From NCBI GenBank assembly GCA_900550395.1, contig URSD01000024.1, positions 1-42,204 of the forward strand: a DNA stretch of 42,204 nucleotides, given 5' to 3'. This DNA comes from an uncultured Porphyromonadaceae bacterium. Its GTDB lineage: Bacteria; Bacteroidota; Bacteroidia; Bacteroidales; Muribaculaceae. The position numbers and the translations under genes were made by a program. Under the pieces are notes generated by a model. It was not told the DNA's origin, did not search any database, and saw nothing but the letters and a program-made list of their open reading frames with translations. Below, in pieces: positions 7,559 to 15,388 of the stretch; position 1 is the first letter of the stretch; every line of letters starts with the position of its first letter.

Positions 7559-9036
7559 TGCGAATGATGCGACACTTTTTCATACTTATATACATCCTCT
7601 GCCTCTGCGCCGCCGGCGCAGGGGCAGAAACCCGCGCGATCACCCTCGACGAGGCGATCGCCACGGCCCGCACGGGCAGCGTGGACGCCGCCGTGGCGCT
7701 CAACGAACTGCGCACGGCCTACTGGGAGTACCGCACCTTCCGCGCCGATCTGTTGCCCGAGGTTAATTTTCAGGCCACTCTGCCCTCCTACCGCAAGAAC
7801 TATTCGAGCTACCAGCTGGACGACGGAAGCTACACCTTCGTGCGCAGCAATGTGCTGCAGATGACAGGACAGCTCTCCGTGGACCAGAACATATGGCTGA
7901 CGGGCGGCACGCTGTCGCTGAACACGTCGCTTGACTATCTGAAGCAGCTCGACGGCAATAAATTCGGCCGCTTCATGTCGGTGCCGGTGGCGCTTACCCT
8001 CAACCAGCCCATCTTCGGCACCAACCATACGAAATGGAACAGGCGCATAGAACCCGTGCGGTACGAGGAAGCCAAGGCACGCTTCATGAGCGCGAGCGAG
8101 GAAGTGGCTATGCAGGCCGTCAACTATTTCTTCGCACTGCTTCTGGCAAAGGAGACGCTCGGTGCCGCCGAGCAGAACCTCGCAAATTCCGAGAAGCTTT
8201 ATGAGGTGGCGCAGGCCAAGCGCGCCATGGGCCAGATCAGTGAGAACGACCTGCTGCAACTGCGCCTGAACTTGCTGACGGCGCGCGGCACGCTGACCGA
8301 TGCCCGCAGCAACTACAAGGCGCGCATGTTTCAGCTCCGCACATTTCTGAGCCTCGACGACGACGTGGAGCTTGACCCCGTGCTGCCCGAGAACATACCG
8401 CATGCCACGGTGGGCTATCAGGAAGTGCTGGATAAGGCACTGGAGCGCAATTCGTTCGCCCGCAACATCCGTCGGCGTCAGCTCGAATCGGACTACGCCG
8501 TGGCAAAGGCCAAGGGCGACATGCGCGAAATTACCCTCTACGCGCAAGTGGGATTCACCGGCACGAGCGACCGGTTCCGCGGAGCCTACGACCCGCTGAA
8601 AGACAACCAGGTGGTGGAGCTCGGTTTCAGGATTCCGATTGTGGACTGGGGCAAGCGGCGCGGAAAAGTAAAGGTGGCGGAAAGCAACCGCGAGGTGGTG
8701 GCGAGCCGTCTGCGCCAGGAAGAGCAGAACTTCAGGCAGGACATATTTCTGCTGGTGGAGCGCTACAACAACCAGCGCGAACAGCTCGACATCTCGGCAG
8801 CATCGGACACCATAGCCCAACGCCGCTACCACACCAACGTGGAGACCTTCATGATAGGCAAAATATCCACTCTCGACCTCAACGACTCGCAGAGCCGCAA
8901 GGACACATCGCGCCAGGAATACATCAACCAGCTGTTTTACTTCTGGTATTATTACTATCAGCTGCGCAGCCTTACGCTTTGGGATTTCGCCACACGCAGC
9001 GGAATCGACGCCGATGTGGAGAAGATGGTTCGGTGA
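7555..9036 (+). CDS. TolC-family outer membrane efflux channel
   Basis: This protein of about 493 residues begins with a signal peptide (HFFILIYILCLCAAGAGA, mature end near ETRAITLDEAI), followed by two repeats of the outer membrane efflux protein fold with long helical stretches. It would be the outer membrane part of the efflux pump encoded by this operon. The start is ambiguous: ATG codons at 7555, 7558, 7564 and 7567 are all in frame. The one at 7555 forms an ATGA overlap with the permease stop and is preferred here. Confidence 0.88.
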   Translation: MMRMMRHFFILIYILCLCAAGAGAETRAITLDEAIATARTGSVDAAVALNELRTAYWEYRTFRADLLPEVNFQATLPSYRKNYSSYQLDDGSYTFVRSNVLQMTGQLSVDQNIWLTGGTLSLNTSLDYLKQLDGNKFGRFMSVPVALTLNQPIFGTNHTKWNRRIEPVRYEEAKARFMSASEEVAMQAVNYFFALLLAKETLGAAEQNLANSEKLYEVAQAKRAMGQISENDLLQLRLNLLTARGTLTDARSNYKARMFQLRTFLSLDDDVELDPVLPENIPHATVGYQEVLDKALERNSFARNIRRRQLESDYAVAKAKGDMREITLYAQVGFTGTSDRFRGAYDPLKDNQVVELGFRIPIVDWGKRRGKVKVAESNREVVASRLRQEEQNFRQDIFLLVERYNNQREQLDISAASDTIAQRRYHTNVETFMIGKISTLDLNDSQSRKDTSRQEYINQLFYFWYYYYQLRSLTLWDFATRSGIDADVEKMVR

Positions 9037-9041
9037 TCTTT

Positions 9042-9083
9042 GGTTTAAGGTTTAGAGGGTTATGGTCTGAGGTCTAAGGCTTA
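9042..9083 (+). repeat. Degenerate GGTTTAA heptamer array
   Basis: GGTTTAA, GGTTTAG, AGGGTTA, TGGTCTG, AGGTCTA and AGGCTTA follow in 7-base periodicity right after the TolC-like gene. This looks like a mutated version of the perfect array at 2285-2312. Confidence 0.7.
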
Positions 9084-9109
9084 GAGAATAGCTCCTGTTC
9101 TTCTAATCT

Positions 9110-9141
9110 CTTAACTTTTTAACTCTTTAACTCTTTAACTT
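9110..9141 (-). repeat. Octamer array CTTAACTT / TTTAACTC
   Basis: CTTAACTT, TTTAACTC, TTTAACTC and TTTAACTT lie end to end. Read on the minus strand they are GAGTTAAA-type units, resembling the GTTAAAAA array at 2317-2345 in inverted orientation. Confidence 0.75.
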
Positions 9142-9150
9142 CTAAAGTGC

Positions 9151-9180
9151 CCTCTTACCTATACACTCTCAACTATCAAC
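9151..9180 (-). repeat. Dispersed 30-base module, copy 1
   Basis: On the minus strand this reads GTTGATAGTT, then GAGAGTGT, then ATAGGTAAGAGG. Nearly the same module occurs at 25729-25758 on the plus strand and at 25885-25915 on the minus strand. All three copies are intergenic. Confidence 0.75.
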
Positions 9181-9197
9181 TTTTAGAAAAAAATGAG

Positions 9198-9205
9198 TAA
9201 ATTTG
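9198..9205 (+). promoter_or_regulatory. -7 box TAAATTTG before the response regulator gene
   Basis: TAAATTTG matches the Bacteroidota TAnnTTTG element. It ends only 7 bases before the ATG at 9213, so the transcript would have a leader of a few bases at most. No clear TTTG -33 box is seen at the usual spacing. Confidence 0.45.
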
Positions 9206-9212
9206 CAGCCAA

Positions 9213-10532
9213 ATGATACTGATAGCCGATGATGACAGCGCCATCCGGCTTTCGCTGAGCATGCTGCTCAAGAAAGCCGGGTATCAGACCGTAGCCGTAG
9301 CCACTCCGGCCGAGGTGATGGAGACAGTGCGTGCCGACGCCCCGCAGGCGATTCTGCTGGACATGAACTTCTCTCACTCGACCAGCGGCGACGAGGGGCT
9401 GACACTGCTGCGCCAGATCAAAATCTTCAGGCCGTCGGTACCGGTCATCCTCATCACGGCCTGGGGCAGCATACCGCTGGCGGTGGAGGGCATACAGGCC
9501 GGAGCATTCGACTTCATCACAAAGCCCTGGGACAACCACGCCCTGCTGCAACGGCTGAGCACCGCACTCGGAATTAATGCCGCGAACGATGCGGATAGCT
9601 TCGACCGATCGCGCATCATAGGCGAAAGTCCGGCTCTGCTGCAAGTGCTCGACACCGTGCGGCGCATCGCCGCAACAGACGCGCCGCTGCTGATAATGGG
9701 CGAGAACGGCACCGGCAAGGAGCTGATAGCCGAAACGCTCCATGCCAACAGCCGTCGACGCAACGCACCGTTCGTAAAAGTGAACCTGGGCGGCATATCG
9801 AGGTCGCTCTTCGAGAGCGAGATGTTCGGCCACAAGCGCGGAGCCTTCACCGGCGCCACATCCGACCGCAAGGGGCGCTTCATGCTCGCCGACAAAGGCA
9901 CGATATTCCTCGACGAGATAGGCGAGCTGGACGCCAATTCGCAGGTGAAGCTGCTGCGGGTGCTCCAGGAACACAGCTTCGAGATGCTCGGCGACAGCGT
10001 CACGCGCCATACCGACATACGCGTGGTATGCGCCACGAACGCCGACCTGGCGTCGATGGTGGCCGACCGCAGCTTCCGCGAAGACCTGTTCTACCGCATC
10101 AATCTTATAACCGTCACGCTGCCGCCGCTGCGCGAACGCCGTGACGACATCCCGGCGCTGACCGACCATTTCGCCAAAGCATTCTGCGCACAGAACGGCC
10201 GGACAGTTCCCCGCATAGCTCTGGACGCCATAGCGGAGTTGCAGAAAATGCCCTTCCCGGGCAACATACGCGAGCTGAAGAACCTGGTGGAGCGCACGCT
10301 GCTCCTCTCGGACTCCGACACGCTCCACGGCGAAGACTTCCGGAGGGCGGCGTCACTCAACCCCGGCCCTGCCGCCACGCAGGCCGCCACCAACATTAAG
10401 GATATCGAGCGCAACGCCATCACGGACGCGCTGCGCAGCTGCCACGGCAACATCTCGCAGGCGGCAACCATGCTCGGAATCACGCGCCAGACCCTGTACC
10501 GGCGCATGCAGAAATACGACATCGAGCCATGA
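9213..10532 (+). CDS. Sigma-54-dependent response regulator (NtrC family)
   Basis: This 439-residue activator has three domains. The receiver (about 1-118) has phosphoacceptor Asp50, an acidic pocket DDD at 6-8 and Lys104. The AAA+ ATPase (about 134-370) has Walker A GENGTGKE (163-170), the sigma-54 contact loop GAFTGA (210-215) and Walker B IFLDEIGEL (231-239). A Fis-type helix-turn-helix lies at 394-439 (NISQAATMLGITRQTLYRRM). It would be phosphorylated by the kinase whose gene overlaps it and would open sigma-54 promoters, most likely the one at 295-310. It appears to have its own primary-sigma promoter, so activator expression need not depend on the efflux operon. Confidence 0.95.
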   Translation: MILIADDDSAIRLSLSMLLKKAGYQTVAVATPAEVMETVRADAPQAILLDMNFSHSTSGDEGLTLLRQIKIFRPSVPVILITAWGSIPLAVEGIQAGAFDFITKPWDNHALLQRLSTALGINAANDADSFDRSRIIGESPALLQVLDTVRRIAATDAPLLIMGENGTGKELIAETLHANSRRRNAPFVKVNLGGISRSLFESEMFGHKRGAFTGATSDRKGRFMLADKGTIFLDEIGELDANSQVKLLRVLQEHSFEMLGDSVTRHTDIRVVCATNADLASMVADRSFREDLFYRINLITVTLPPLRERRDDIPALTDHFAKAFCAQNGRTVPRIALDAIAELQKMPFPGNIRELKNLVERTLLLSDSDTLHGEDFRRAASLNPGPAATQAATNIKDIERNAITDALRSCHGNISQAATMLGITRQTLYRRMQKYDIEP

Positions 10533-11824
10533 AGCGCGCCCTGCCCTCCTCCCTGCCCTTCGTGCTGGCGGCGGTGCTGCTGATCGGCGCCGACGTCTGG
10601 CTCATTTTCCTGACGGGGCTGCATGCCACAAAGGCATTCTACATCGCGCAGTCGGTGCTGATTCTGTCGATGATAATCCTCCTATACCTGCGCAACAAGT
10701 TTTTCAGGCCGCTGCGGACTATTGCCACCGGCATGGATCTGCTGCGCGAGCAGGACCTTAACAGCCGGCTGTCGGCAGTGGGACAGGCGGAGGCCGACCG
10801 TATCGTCGACATGTTCAACGACATGATGGAGCGACTGAAAAACGAGCGAATGCGTGTGCGCGAACAGAACCATTTCCTCGACCTGCTGGTGGAGGCGTCG
10901 CCTATGGGCATTATCGTACTCGACTGGAAGCAGCACATCGTGTCGGTAAACTCGGCCGGCGCCCGCATGCTGGGTGCCGACACAGCGGAGCTTATGGGGC
11001 AGTCGCTCCACGACCTGCCCGGAGCACTGCCCGAAGCACTCGCCGCGCTGCGCGATCACGAGACGCGTACGCTGCGCCTGAGCAACGCCATAGTGATGCG
11101 CTGTTCGCGCCTGACATATATGGACCGTGGCTATGCCCATCCCTTCCTGCTGGTGGAACGCCTGACCGAAGAAGTGATGCAGGCCGAACGGAGCGCTTAC
11201 GAGAAAGTGATACGCATGATGGCCCACGAGGTGAACAACTCCATGGCCGCCGTGACCTCCGTGCTCGACACCCTGGCGGAATGCAGCGGCGACCCGATGG
11301 CGGCCGAAGCGCTGACGGCATGCCGCCAGCGCCGCCTGCGCATGAGCGACTTCATCACCGCCTTTGCCAACGTGGTGAAGATTCCGGAGCCGGAACTTCG
11401 CGAGACCGACCTGAATGTATTCCTGTCGGAGTCGCGCACCGTTCTCGAAAGCCTCTGCGCGGGACGCGACATCAGCCTTGAAATAGTGCCGGCGGAAGGG
11501 CCCGTGAACGTGCGCCTCGACAGCGTGCTGATGGAGCAGGTTGTCATAAACATGGTGAAAAACTCCGTGGAAAGCATAGGCCGGAACGGCCGGATAGTGT
11601 TGCGGGTGGCGTCGGCGCCTGCCGGATTCACCGTCGAGGACAACGGCGGTGGCATCAGTGCCGAGACGGCCGGAAAGCTGTTCTCGCCATTCTTCACCAC
11701 CAAATCAAACGGCCGCGGCCTCGGACTGCTGTTTATCCGCGAGATTCTGAAAAAACACAGCTGCACGTTCGCCCTGCATACCGACGAGGACGCCATCACG
11801 CGCTTCACGGTAGCATTCCGCTGA
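10529..11824 (+). CDS. Membrane sensor histidine kinase (NtrB/NtrY-like)
   Basis: This 431-residue kinase overlaps the regulator gene by ATGA. Two N-terminal membrane segments (about 10-30 and 38-55) leave almost no periplasmic loop, so sensing is probably within the membrane or cytoplasmic. A HAMP-like linker (about 56-108) and a PAS domain (about 115-212) follow. The H-box is MMAHEVNNSM with His233. The ATPase domain has an N-box (NMVKNSVES), G1 (VEDNGGGIS) and G2 (GRGLGLLFIREIL). It probably phosphorylates the regulator at 9213. The near-absence of an external domain would fit sensing of envelope or lipid state; that is inference. Confidence 0.92.
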   Translation: MKRALPSSLPFVLAAVLLIGADVWLIFLTGLHATKAFYIAQSVLILSMIILLYLRNKFFRPLRTIATGMDLLREQDLNSRLSAVGQAEADRIVDMFNDMMERLKNERMRVREQNHFLDLLVEASPMGIIVLDWKQHIVSVNSAGARMLGADTAELMGQSLHDLPGALPEALAALRDHETRTLRLSNAIVMRCSRLTYMDRGYAHPFLLVERLTEEVMQAERSAYEKVIRMMAHEVNNSMAAVTSVLDTLAECSGDPMAAEALTACRQRRLRMSDFITAFANVVKIPEPELRETDLNVFLSESRTVLESLCAGRDISLEIVPAEGPVNVRLDSVLMEQVVINMVKNSVESIGRNGRIVLRVASAPAGFTVEDNGGGISAETAGKLFSPFFTTKSNGRGLGLLFIREILKKHSCTFALHTDEDAITRFTVAFR

Positions 11825-11827
11825 AGC

Positions 11828-12493
11828 TCAGAGCAAAGGCAAAACGGCTATCACGGCCACGGTGGCAAGCCCCGCGAGGATGACAAGGTCGGAGGTTCGC
11901 AGGCGGCCGACAAGCGGACGGTCGGAATAGGCCCGCATGGCTCCGACGCGTTCCGAAGCAACGTAGCACAAGCCTCCGAACAGAAAGCCAAACACCATGC
12001 CTACGAATATGTCGCCCGGATAATGCACGCCGAGATATAGCCTCGAATAGGAATTGCACACCGCCCACAGCACCAGGAAAGCCCCTGCCCTGCGGCTGCG
12101 CAGCATCATGGCGCAGAAAGTGGCAAGCGCGAACGAATTCGCTGCATGGCACGACGGGAAGCCGAAACGGCCGCCGCGGTAGCCGCCGACAGTCTGCACC
12201 ATCGCCGAGAAGGGATTGTCGGGATTGCTCGGTCGCAGGCGCCCCACGCAGTCGCGCAGCACGCTGCCGCAATACTGGTCGCTGACGGCTATGGCAAGGG
12301 CCACGAACGCCACAGCCACAATACCTCGACGCCAGCCGCAGTTGCGCAGCACCGTGACAAGGAGCGCCGCGTACATGGGTATCCATATGAAGCGGCCCGT
12401 GAACGTGCGCCAGAACACATCCATGTAGCCCGTGTGGCAGTCATTCAGGAAGAGCAGCAGCTGCGAGTCTATGTCGGTCAGGAAATTCATCAT
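11828..12493 (-). CDS. PAP2-family membrane phosphatase
   Basis: This 221-residue integral membrane protein carries the three PAP2 motifs: RDCVGRLRP (motif 1), PSCHAANSF (motif 2, usually PSGH) and SRLYLGVHYPGD (motif 3, with the nucleophilic His). Members dephosphorylate lipid pyrophosphates or phosphatidic acid at the outer face of the inner membrane; undecaprenyl-pyrophosphate or lipid A phosphate are typical substrates, but nothing here chooses between them. It is last in a minus-strand run and lies 13 bases after the DUF4924 gene. Its stop codon is 3 bases from the stop of the convergent kinase gene. Confidence 0.9.
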   Translation of the reverse strand: MMNFLTDIDSQLLLFLNDCHTGYMDVFWRTFTGRFIWIPMYAALLVTVLRNCGWRRGIVAVAFVALAIAVSDQYCGSVLRDCVGRLRPSNPDNPFSAMVQTVGGYRGGRFGFPSCHAANSFALATFCAMMLRSRRAGAFLVLWAVCNSYSRLYLGVHYPGDIFVGMVFGFLFGGLCYVASERVGAMRAYSDRPLVGRLRTSDLVILAGLATVAVIAVLPLL

Positions 12494-12506
12494 AGATAAT
12501 ACGGTT

Positions 12507-13079
12507 TCACGCGTCAGCCTCCGTTTCGTCGTCCTTGCCGAAAAGTTCGCCGGCCTCGTCCTTCTTGTAGTAGGCGGCGAGCAGGGCTATCATGCGTGTC
12601 ACCTTGGCGACGGCCTGCTGCGTGGCTTCGCTGATGTCCTGCCGGCGCATGCGCATCAGAAGCATGGCATACAGCGAGTTGAAGCAGGTCTCTATCTCGC
12701 CGGCGGGATGATCTCCGGCTTTGGAACGCAGCTCCACAATCACGGGCAGAGCGTCGTAGTAGGCGCGTGTGTAGTCTTCGTAACGCCCGTCGGCGAGCAG
12801 GCGGCGGCTCAGGTCGGCCAGCTCGCCGAGGGTGTTGTTGTTGATTTGCAGATGTCCTGCGGTCGTCACCTCCTCGCGGCGCATCATGTCTATGAGCGAT
12901 TCGTACCACTCCGTGATACGCCGGCGCGTGTCGTCGTCCACGTCGGGAATCTCGTCGATGATATTGTGACGGATTTTCTCTATATCGAGACCGAAAGCAC
13001 GGATTATGTCTTCAACCTGCCACATGTACAGCAGGTACTCCGCGATATTTTCCTTACGTTTCTGAGATGCGACCAGCAT
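12507..13079 (-). CDS. DUF4924 family protein
   Basis: This 190-residue protein begins MLVASQKRKENIAEYLLYMW, which I recognise as the conserved start of the Bacteroidales DUF4924 family. It is helical, has no signal peptide or membrane segment, and its function is unknown. The frame is open further upstream, but that extension shadows the ridA gene; the ATG at 13079 gives the family's N-terminus. It lies 19 bases after ridA, and its acidic tail ends KDDETEADA. Its frequent place near housekeeping genes says little about its job. Confidence 0.8.
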   Translation of the reverse strand: MLVASQKRKENIAEYLLYMWQVEDIIRAFGLDIEKIRHNIIDEIPDVDDDTRRRITEWYESLIDMMRREEVTTAGHLQINNNTLGELADLSRRLLADGRYEDYTRAYYDALPVIVELRSKAGDHPAGEIETCFNSLYAMLLMRMRRQDISEATQQAVAKVTRMIALLAAYYKKDEAGELFGKDDETEADA

Positions 13080-13098
13080 AGGATTTACAATTTGATTA

Positions 13099-13473
13099 TC
13101 AATGAACGGCAATGACTTCAATCTCCACCAGGACGCCCTTGGGCAGAGTGCGCACGGCCACGGCGCTGCGTGCAGGATACGGAGCCTCGAAAGCCTCGGC
13201 ATATACCTCGTTCATGGCGGCGAAGTCGTTCATATCGGCGAGGAAAACAGTAGTCTTCACAACGTTGGCTGTGGTAAGACCGGCGGCTGCAAGTATAGCT
13301 TTGACATTGGCAAGCGACTGGGCTGCCTGGGCCTTGATGCCCTCGGGAATTTCGCCCGTAGCGGGATTGATGGGAATCTGACCGCTGGCGAAGAGCATGG
13401 AACCGGTATCGATGGCCTGACTGTAGGGGCCGATAGCGCCGGGTGCGGCGTTTGTGGAAATCACTTTTTTCAT
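13099..13473 (-). CDS. ridA: RidA family reactive intermediate deaminase
   Basis: This 124-residue protein matches RidA (YjgF/YER057c/UK114), which hydrolyses 2-iminobutanoate and 2-iminopropanoate released by PLP enzymes. Visible family features are GPYSQAI near the N-terminus, LFASGQIPI, and the C-terminal ARSAVAVRTLPKGVLVEIE containing the substrate-binding arginine. The length is normal. The start is the ATG at 13473, 2 bases after the upstream GNAT gene; a longer frame upstream only overlaps that gene. Confidence 0.93.
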   Translation of the reverse strand: MKKVISTNAAPGAIGPYSQAIDTGSMLFASGQIPINPATGEIPEGIKAQAAQSLANVKAILAAAGLTTANVVKTTVFLADMNDFAAMNEVYAEAFEAPYPARSAVAVRTLPKGVLVEIEVIAVH

Positions 13474-13475
13474 AT

Positions 13476-14012
13476 CTATAATAACGCTTGATAGAGAATA
13501 ATGTCGCAATAGGAAGCGCCGCGGCGCAGATAGGAGCGTATGCGGCCGCAGGTGCGATAGCCGGCGGCCGCGAAAAGGCGCCGCGACGGATCGTTGTCGA
13601 TGGCGATGAGCGCGACGAGTGTGTGAATGCCGAGCACACGGCCGGCATAATCGGCAGCCAGCGCCAGGGCGCGTGTGGCGATGCCGGAGCGACGGGAACC
13701 GGGAGCCACGAATATCCCGACCCGTGCATGACGGTCGCGCGGGTCGAAGTCGGTAATGTCGAGAGTGCCTACCGGCTCGGAATCGGCCATGCGCTCTATG
13801 ACGAGCCTCAGCTGGCGCGAGGCGAATATGTCGCCGTCGTAGCTCTCGATGTAATCGCTGAGCTGCCTGCGGCTGAAAGGCGCCGTAGCCGAGCCGAACG
13901 GCCACAGCGCCGGGTCGTTCTCCCATATGTACATGCGGTCGAGGTCGGAGGGTTCGGGAGCGCGCAGCCGAATCTCATTGTCCTGCAATATTTCTGCCGG
14001 CTGTTTCTTCAT
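13476..14012 (-). CDS. GNAT-family N-acetyltransferase
   Basis: This 178-residue protein has the GNAT fold of the RimJ/RimL-like type: IRLRAPEPSDLDRMYIWEND at the start, VGTLDITDF, then the acetyl-CoA site VGIFVAPGSRRSGIATRAL (R-x-x-G-x-A). The acceptor is unknown; family members acetylate protein N-termini, polyamines or antibiotics. Its start overlaps the recR stop by 4 bases, so the two are likely translationally coupled. Confidence 0.88.
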   Translation of the reverse strand: MKKQPAEILQDNEIRLRAPEPSDLDRMYIWENDPALWPFGSATAPFSRRQLSDYIESYDGDIFASRQLRLVIERMADSEPVGTLDITDFDPRDRHARVGIFVAPGSRRSGIATRALALAADYAGRVLGIHTLVALIAIDNDPSRRLFAAAGYRTCGRIRSYLRRGASYCDIILYQALL

Positions 14013-14635
14013 CTTGCAAAGGATTCAGAGAAGGGCGTACGGTTGAGCAGCGAACGCCCCAGGGTTATCTCGTCGGTGTACTCAATCTCATTGCCGACGC
14101 TAACGCCGCGGGCAAGCTGCGTGATGCGCACGTCGGGAAACGCCGAGAGACGGCGATATATGTAGAAATTGGTAGTATCACCCTCCATAGTGGCGCTGAG
14201 TGCGAGAATCACCTCATCGACGCCTCCGGCCTGCACTCTCTCCACGAGAGAGGCTATCTCAAGCGCGTCCGGGCCGATGCCGTCGATGGGCGAGATAAGG
14301 CCGCCCAACACGTGGTATCGCCCGTGAAACTCGCCGGTATTCTCGATGCTCATTACGTCCTTGACATTCTCCACAACGCACACGGTGCGGGCGTCGCGCG
14401 CAGCTGACGCGCATATCGGGCACACCTCGTCCTGGCTGATGTTGTGGCACACGCTGCAATAGCGTATGCCCTCGCGCATGTCGATGACGGCCGTGCCGAG
14501 GCGACGGGCCTCCGACGGGTCGCGGCGCAGCAGATGAAGCGCCAGGCGGAGAGCCGTCTTGCGGCCTATGCCCGGCAGCCGCGACAGCTCCGTCACGGCG
14601 TTCTCCAGCAGCGGTGAAGCGAATTTCTGGTCCAT
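14009..14635 (-). CDS. recR: Recombination mediator RecR
   Basis: This 208-residue protein has the RecR layout: helix-hairpin-helix LSRLPGIGRKTALRLALHLL (18-37), a four-cysteine zinc site (Cys60, Cys63, Cys72, Cys75) and a Toprim domain (VCVVENVKDVMSIENTGEF, then GGLISPIDGIGPDAL). RecR works with RecO, and RecF where present, to load RecA on gapped DNA. The length and all motifs are normal. It lies 3 bases after the HAD gene. Confidence 0.97.
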   Translation of the reverse strand: MDQKFASPLLENAVTELSRLPGIGRKTALRLALHLLRRDPSEARRLGTAVIDMREGIRYCSVCHNISQDEVCPICASAARDARTVCVVENVKDVMSIENTGEFHGRYHVLGGLISPIDGIGPDALEIASLVERVQAGGVDEVILALSATMEGDTTNFYIYRRLSAFPDVRITQLARGVSVGNEIEYTDEITLGRSLLNRTPFSESFAR

Positions 14636-14638
14636 ACG

Positions 14639-15271
14639 TCAGAACAGCGCCTCCACGCGTTCGGGTGTCAGCTCCTCGAAGGAATCAATCACAATGTCGC
14701 CGCAGCCCGCTATATCCTCATGGGTAAGCGTAGTCGCCACCGCCACCACCTTGCCGCCCGCACGGCGTCCGGCCTCCAGACCGGCGCGGCTGTCCTCGAA
14801 TACCACACAATGCTCCGAAGGCACGCCCAGACGCTCGGCGGCGAGCATGTAGCCCTGCGGGTCGGGTTTTGAACGGGTGACATCAGTGTCGGTTACCACC
14901 ACGTCGAAATAATCGCGGAAGCCCGGCAGCGAGTCGAACAGCACCTTCATCTTGGCATCGTTGCTGCTAGTGACGATAGCGGTAGGAATATCCTTCTCTT
15001 TCAACGCCTTCAGAAAGCCCTCCACACCGGGGAAGATGCGGTAGACCATTTCGGCCTCCTGCTTTTTCAGGTAGACACGAAGCTCTGCCTGCACCTTCGG
15101 ATCGGGGAAATACCGGTCGAGAATCTGCGGGAGCGTAGTGCCCTTGATGACGTAGGAGAAGTTGTCGATACCGGTAGGAAACAGTTCATTCATGCGGTTC
15201 CAGAACACGGTGTAGATGCTCTCGCTGTCTATAAGGACTCCGTCGAGGTCGAAAAGTGCGGCTATCTTCAT
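14639..15271 (-). CDS. HAD-superfamily phosphatase (beta-phosphoglucomutase-like)
   Basis: This 210-residue protein carries the HAD motifs: DLDGVLIDSE with nucleophile Asp8 and Asp10, VTSSN (motif II), RSKPDPQGY (motif III Lys) and VVFEDSRAGLEAG (motif IV acidic pair). The helical cap between motifs I and II is of the beta-phosphoglucomutase subfamily. The substrate is probably a small sugar phosphate. It heads the minus-strand run that continues into recR, with its own promoter at 15291-15321. Confidence 0.9.
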   Translation of the reverse strand: MKIAALFDLDGVLIDSESIYTVFWNRMNELFPTGIDNFSYVIKGTTLPQILDRYFPDPKVQAELRVYLKKQEAEMVYRIFPGVEGFLKALKEKDIPTAIVTSSNDAKMKVLFDSLPGFRDYFDVVVTDTDVTRSKPDPQGYMLAAERLGVPSEHCVVFEDSRAGLEAGRRAGGKVVAVATTLTHEDIAGCGDIVIDSFEELTPERVEALF

Positions 15272-15290
15272 TCTATCCTTTATTATATTG

Positions 15291-15321
15291 CAAATTTAGC
15301 GATAATTTGGCAAAGGACAAA
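15291..15321 (-). promoter_or_regulatory. Primary-sigma promoter of the HAD-recR operon
   Basis: On the minus strand TTTG (15318-15321) and TAAATTTG (15291-15298) are separated by 19 bases, the usual Bacteroidota -33/-7 spacing. The ATG at 15271 would have a leader of about 15 bases. Confidence 0.65.
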
Positions 15322-15338
15322 ATCGGGAAGCGGCAAAA

Positions 15339-15370
15339 GCAAAGGCGCGACCTTGGAGCCGCGCCTTTGC
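15339..15370 (-). terminator. Intrinsic terminator after the GH51 gene
   Basis: The arms GCAAAGGCGCG (15339-15349) and CGCGCCTTTGC (15360-15370) form a perfect 11-base stem with a 10-base loop. On the minus strand the stem is followed by TTTTGCC. It lies 18 bases past the GH51 stop and 18 bases before the -33 box of the next promoter. Confidence 0.8.
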
Positions 15371-15388
15371 AGTATATGTGACGGTAAA

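Noticed and set aside
11828..12493. PSCH in place of PSGH as a sign of an inactive PAP2 enzyme
   Set aside because: Motif 2 varies at this position in the family, and the catalytic histidines and arginines are all present.
13474..13926. N-terminal extension of ridA
   Set aside because: It overlaps the GNAT gene in another frame, and RidA proteins are normally about 125 residues.
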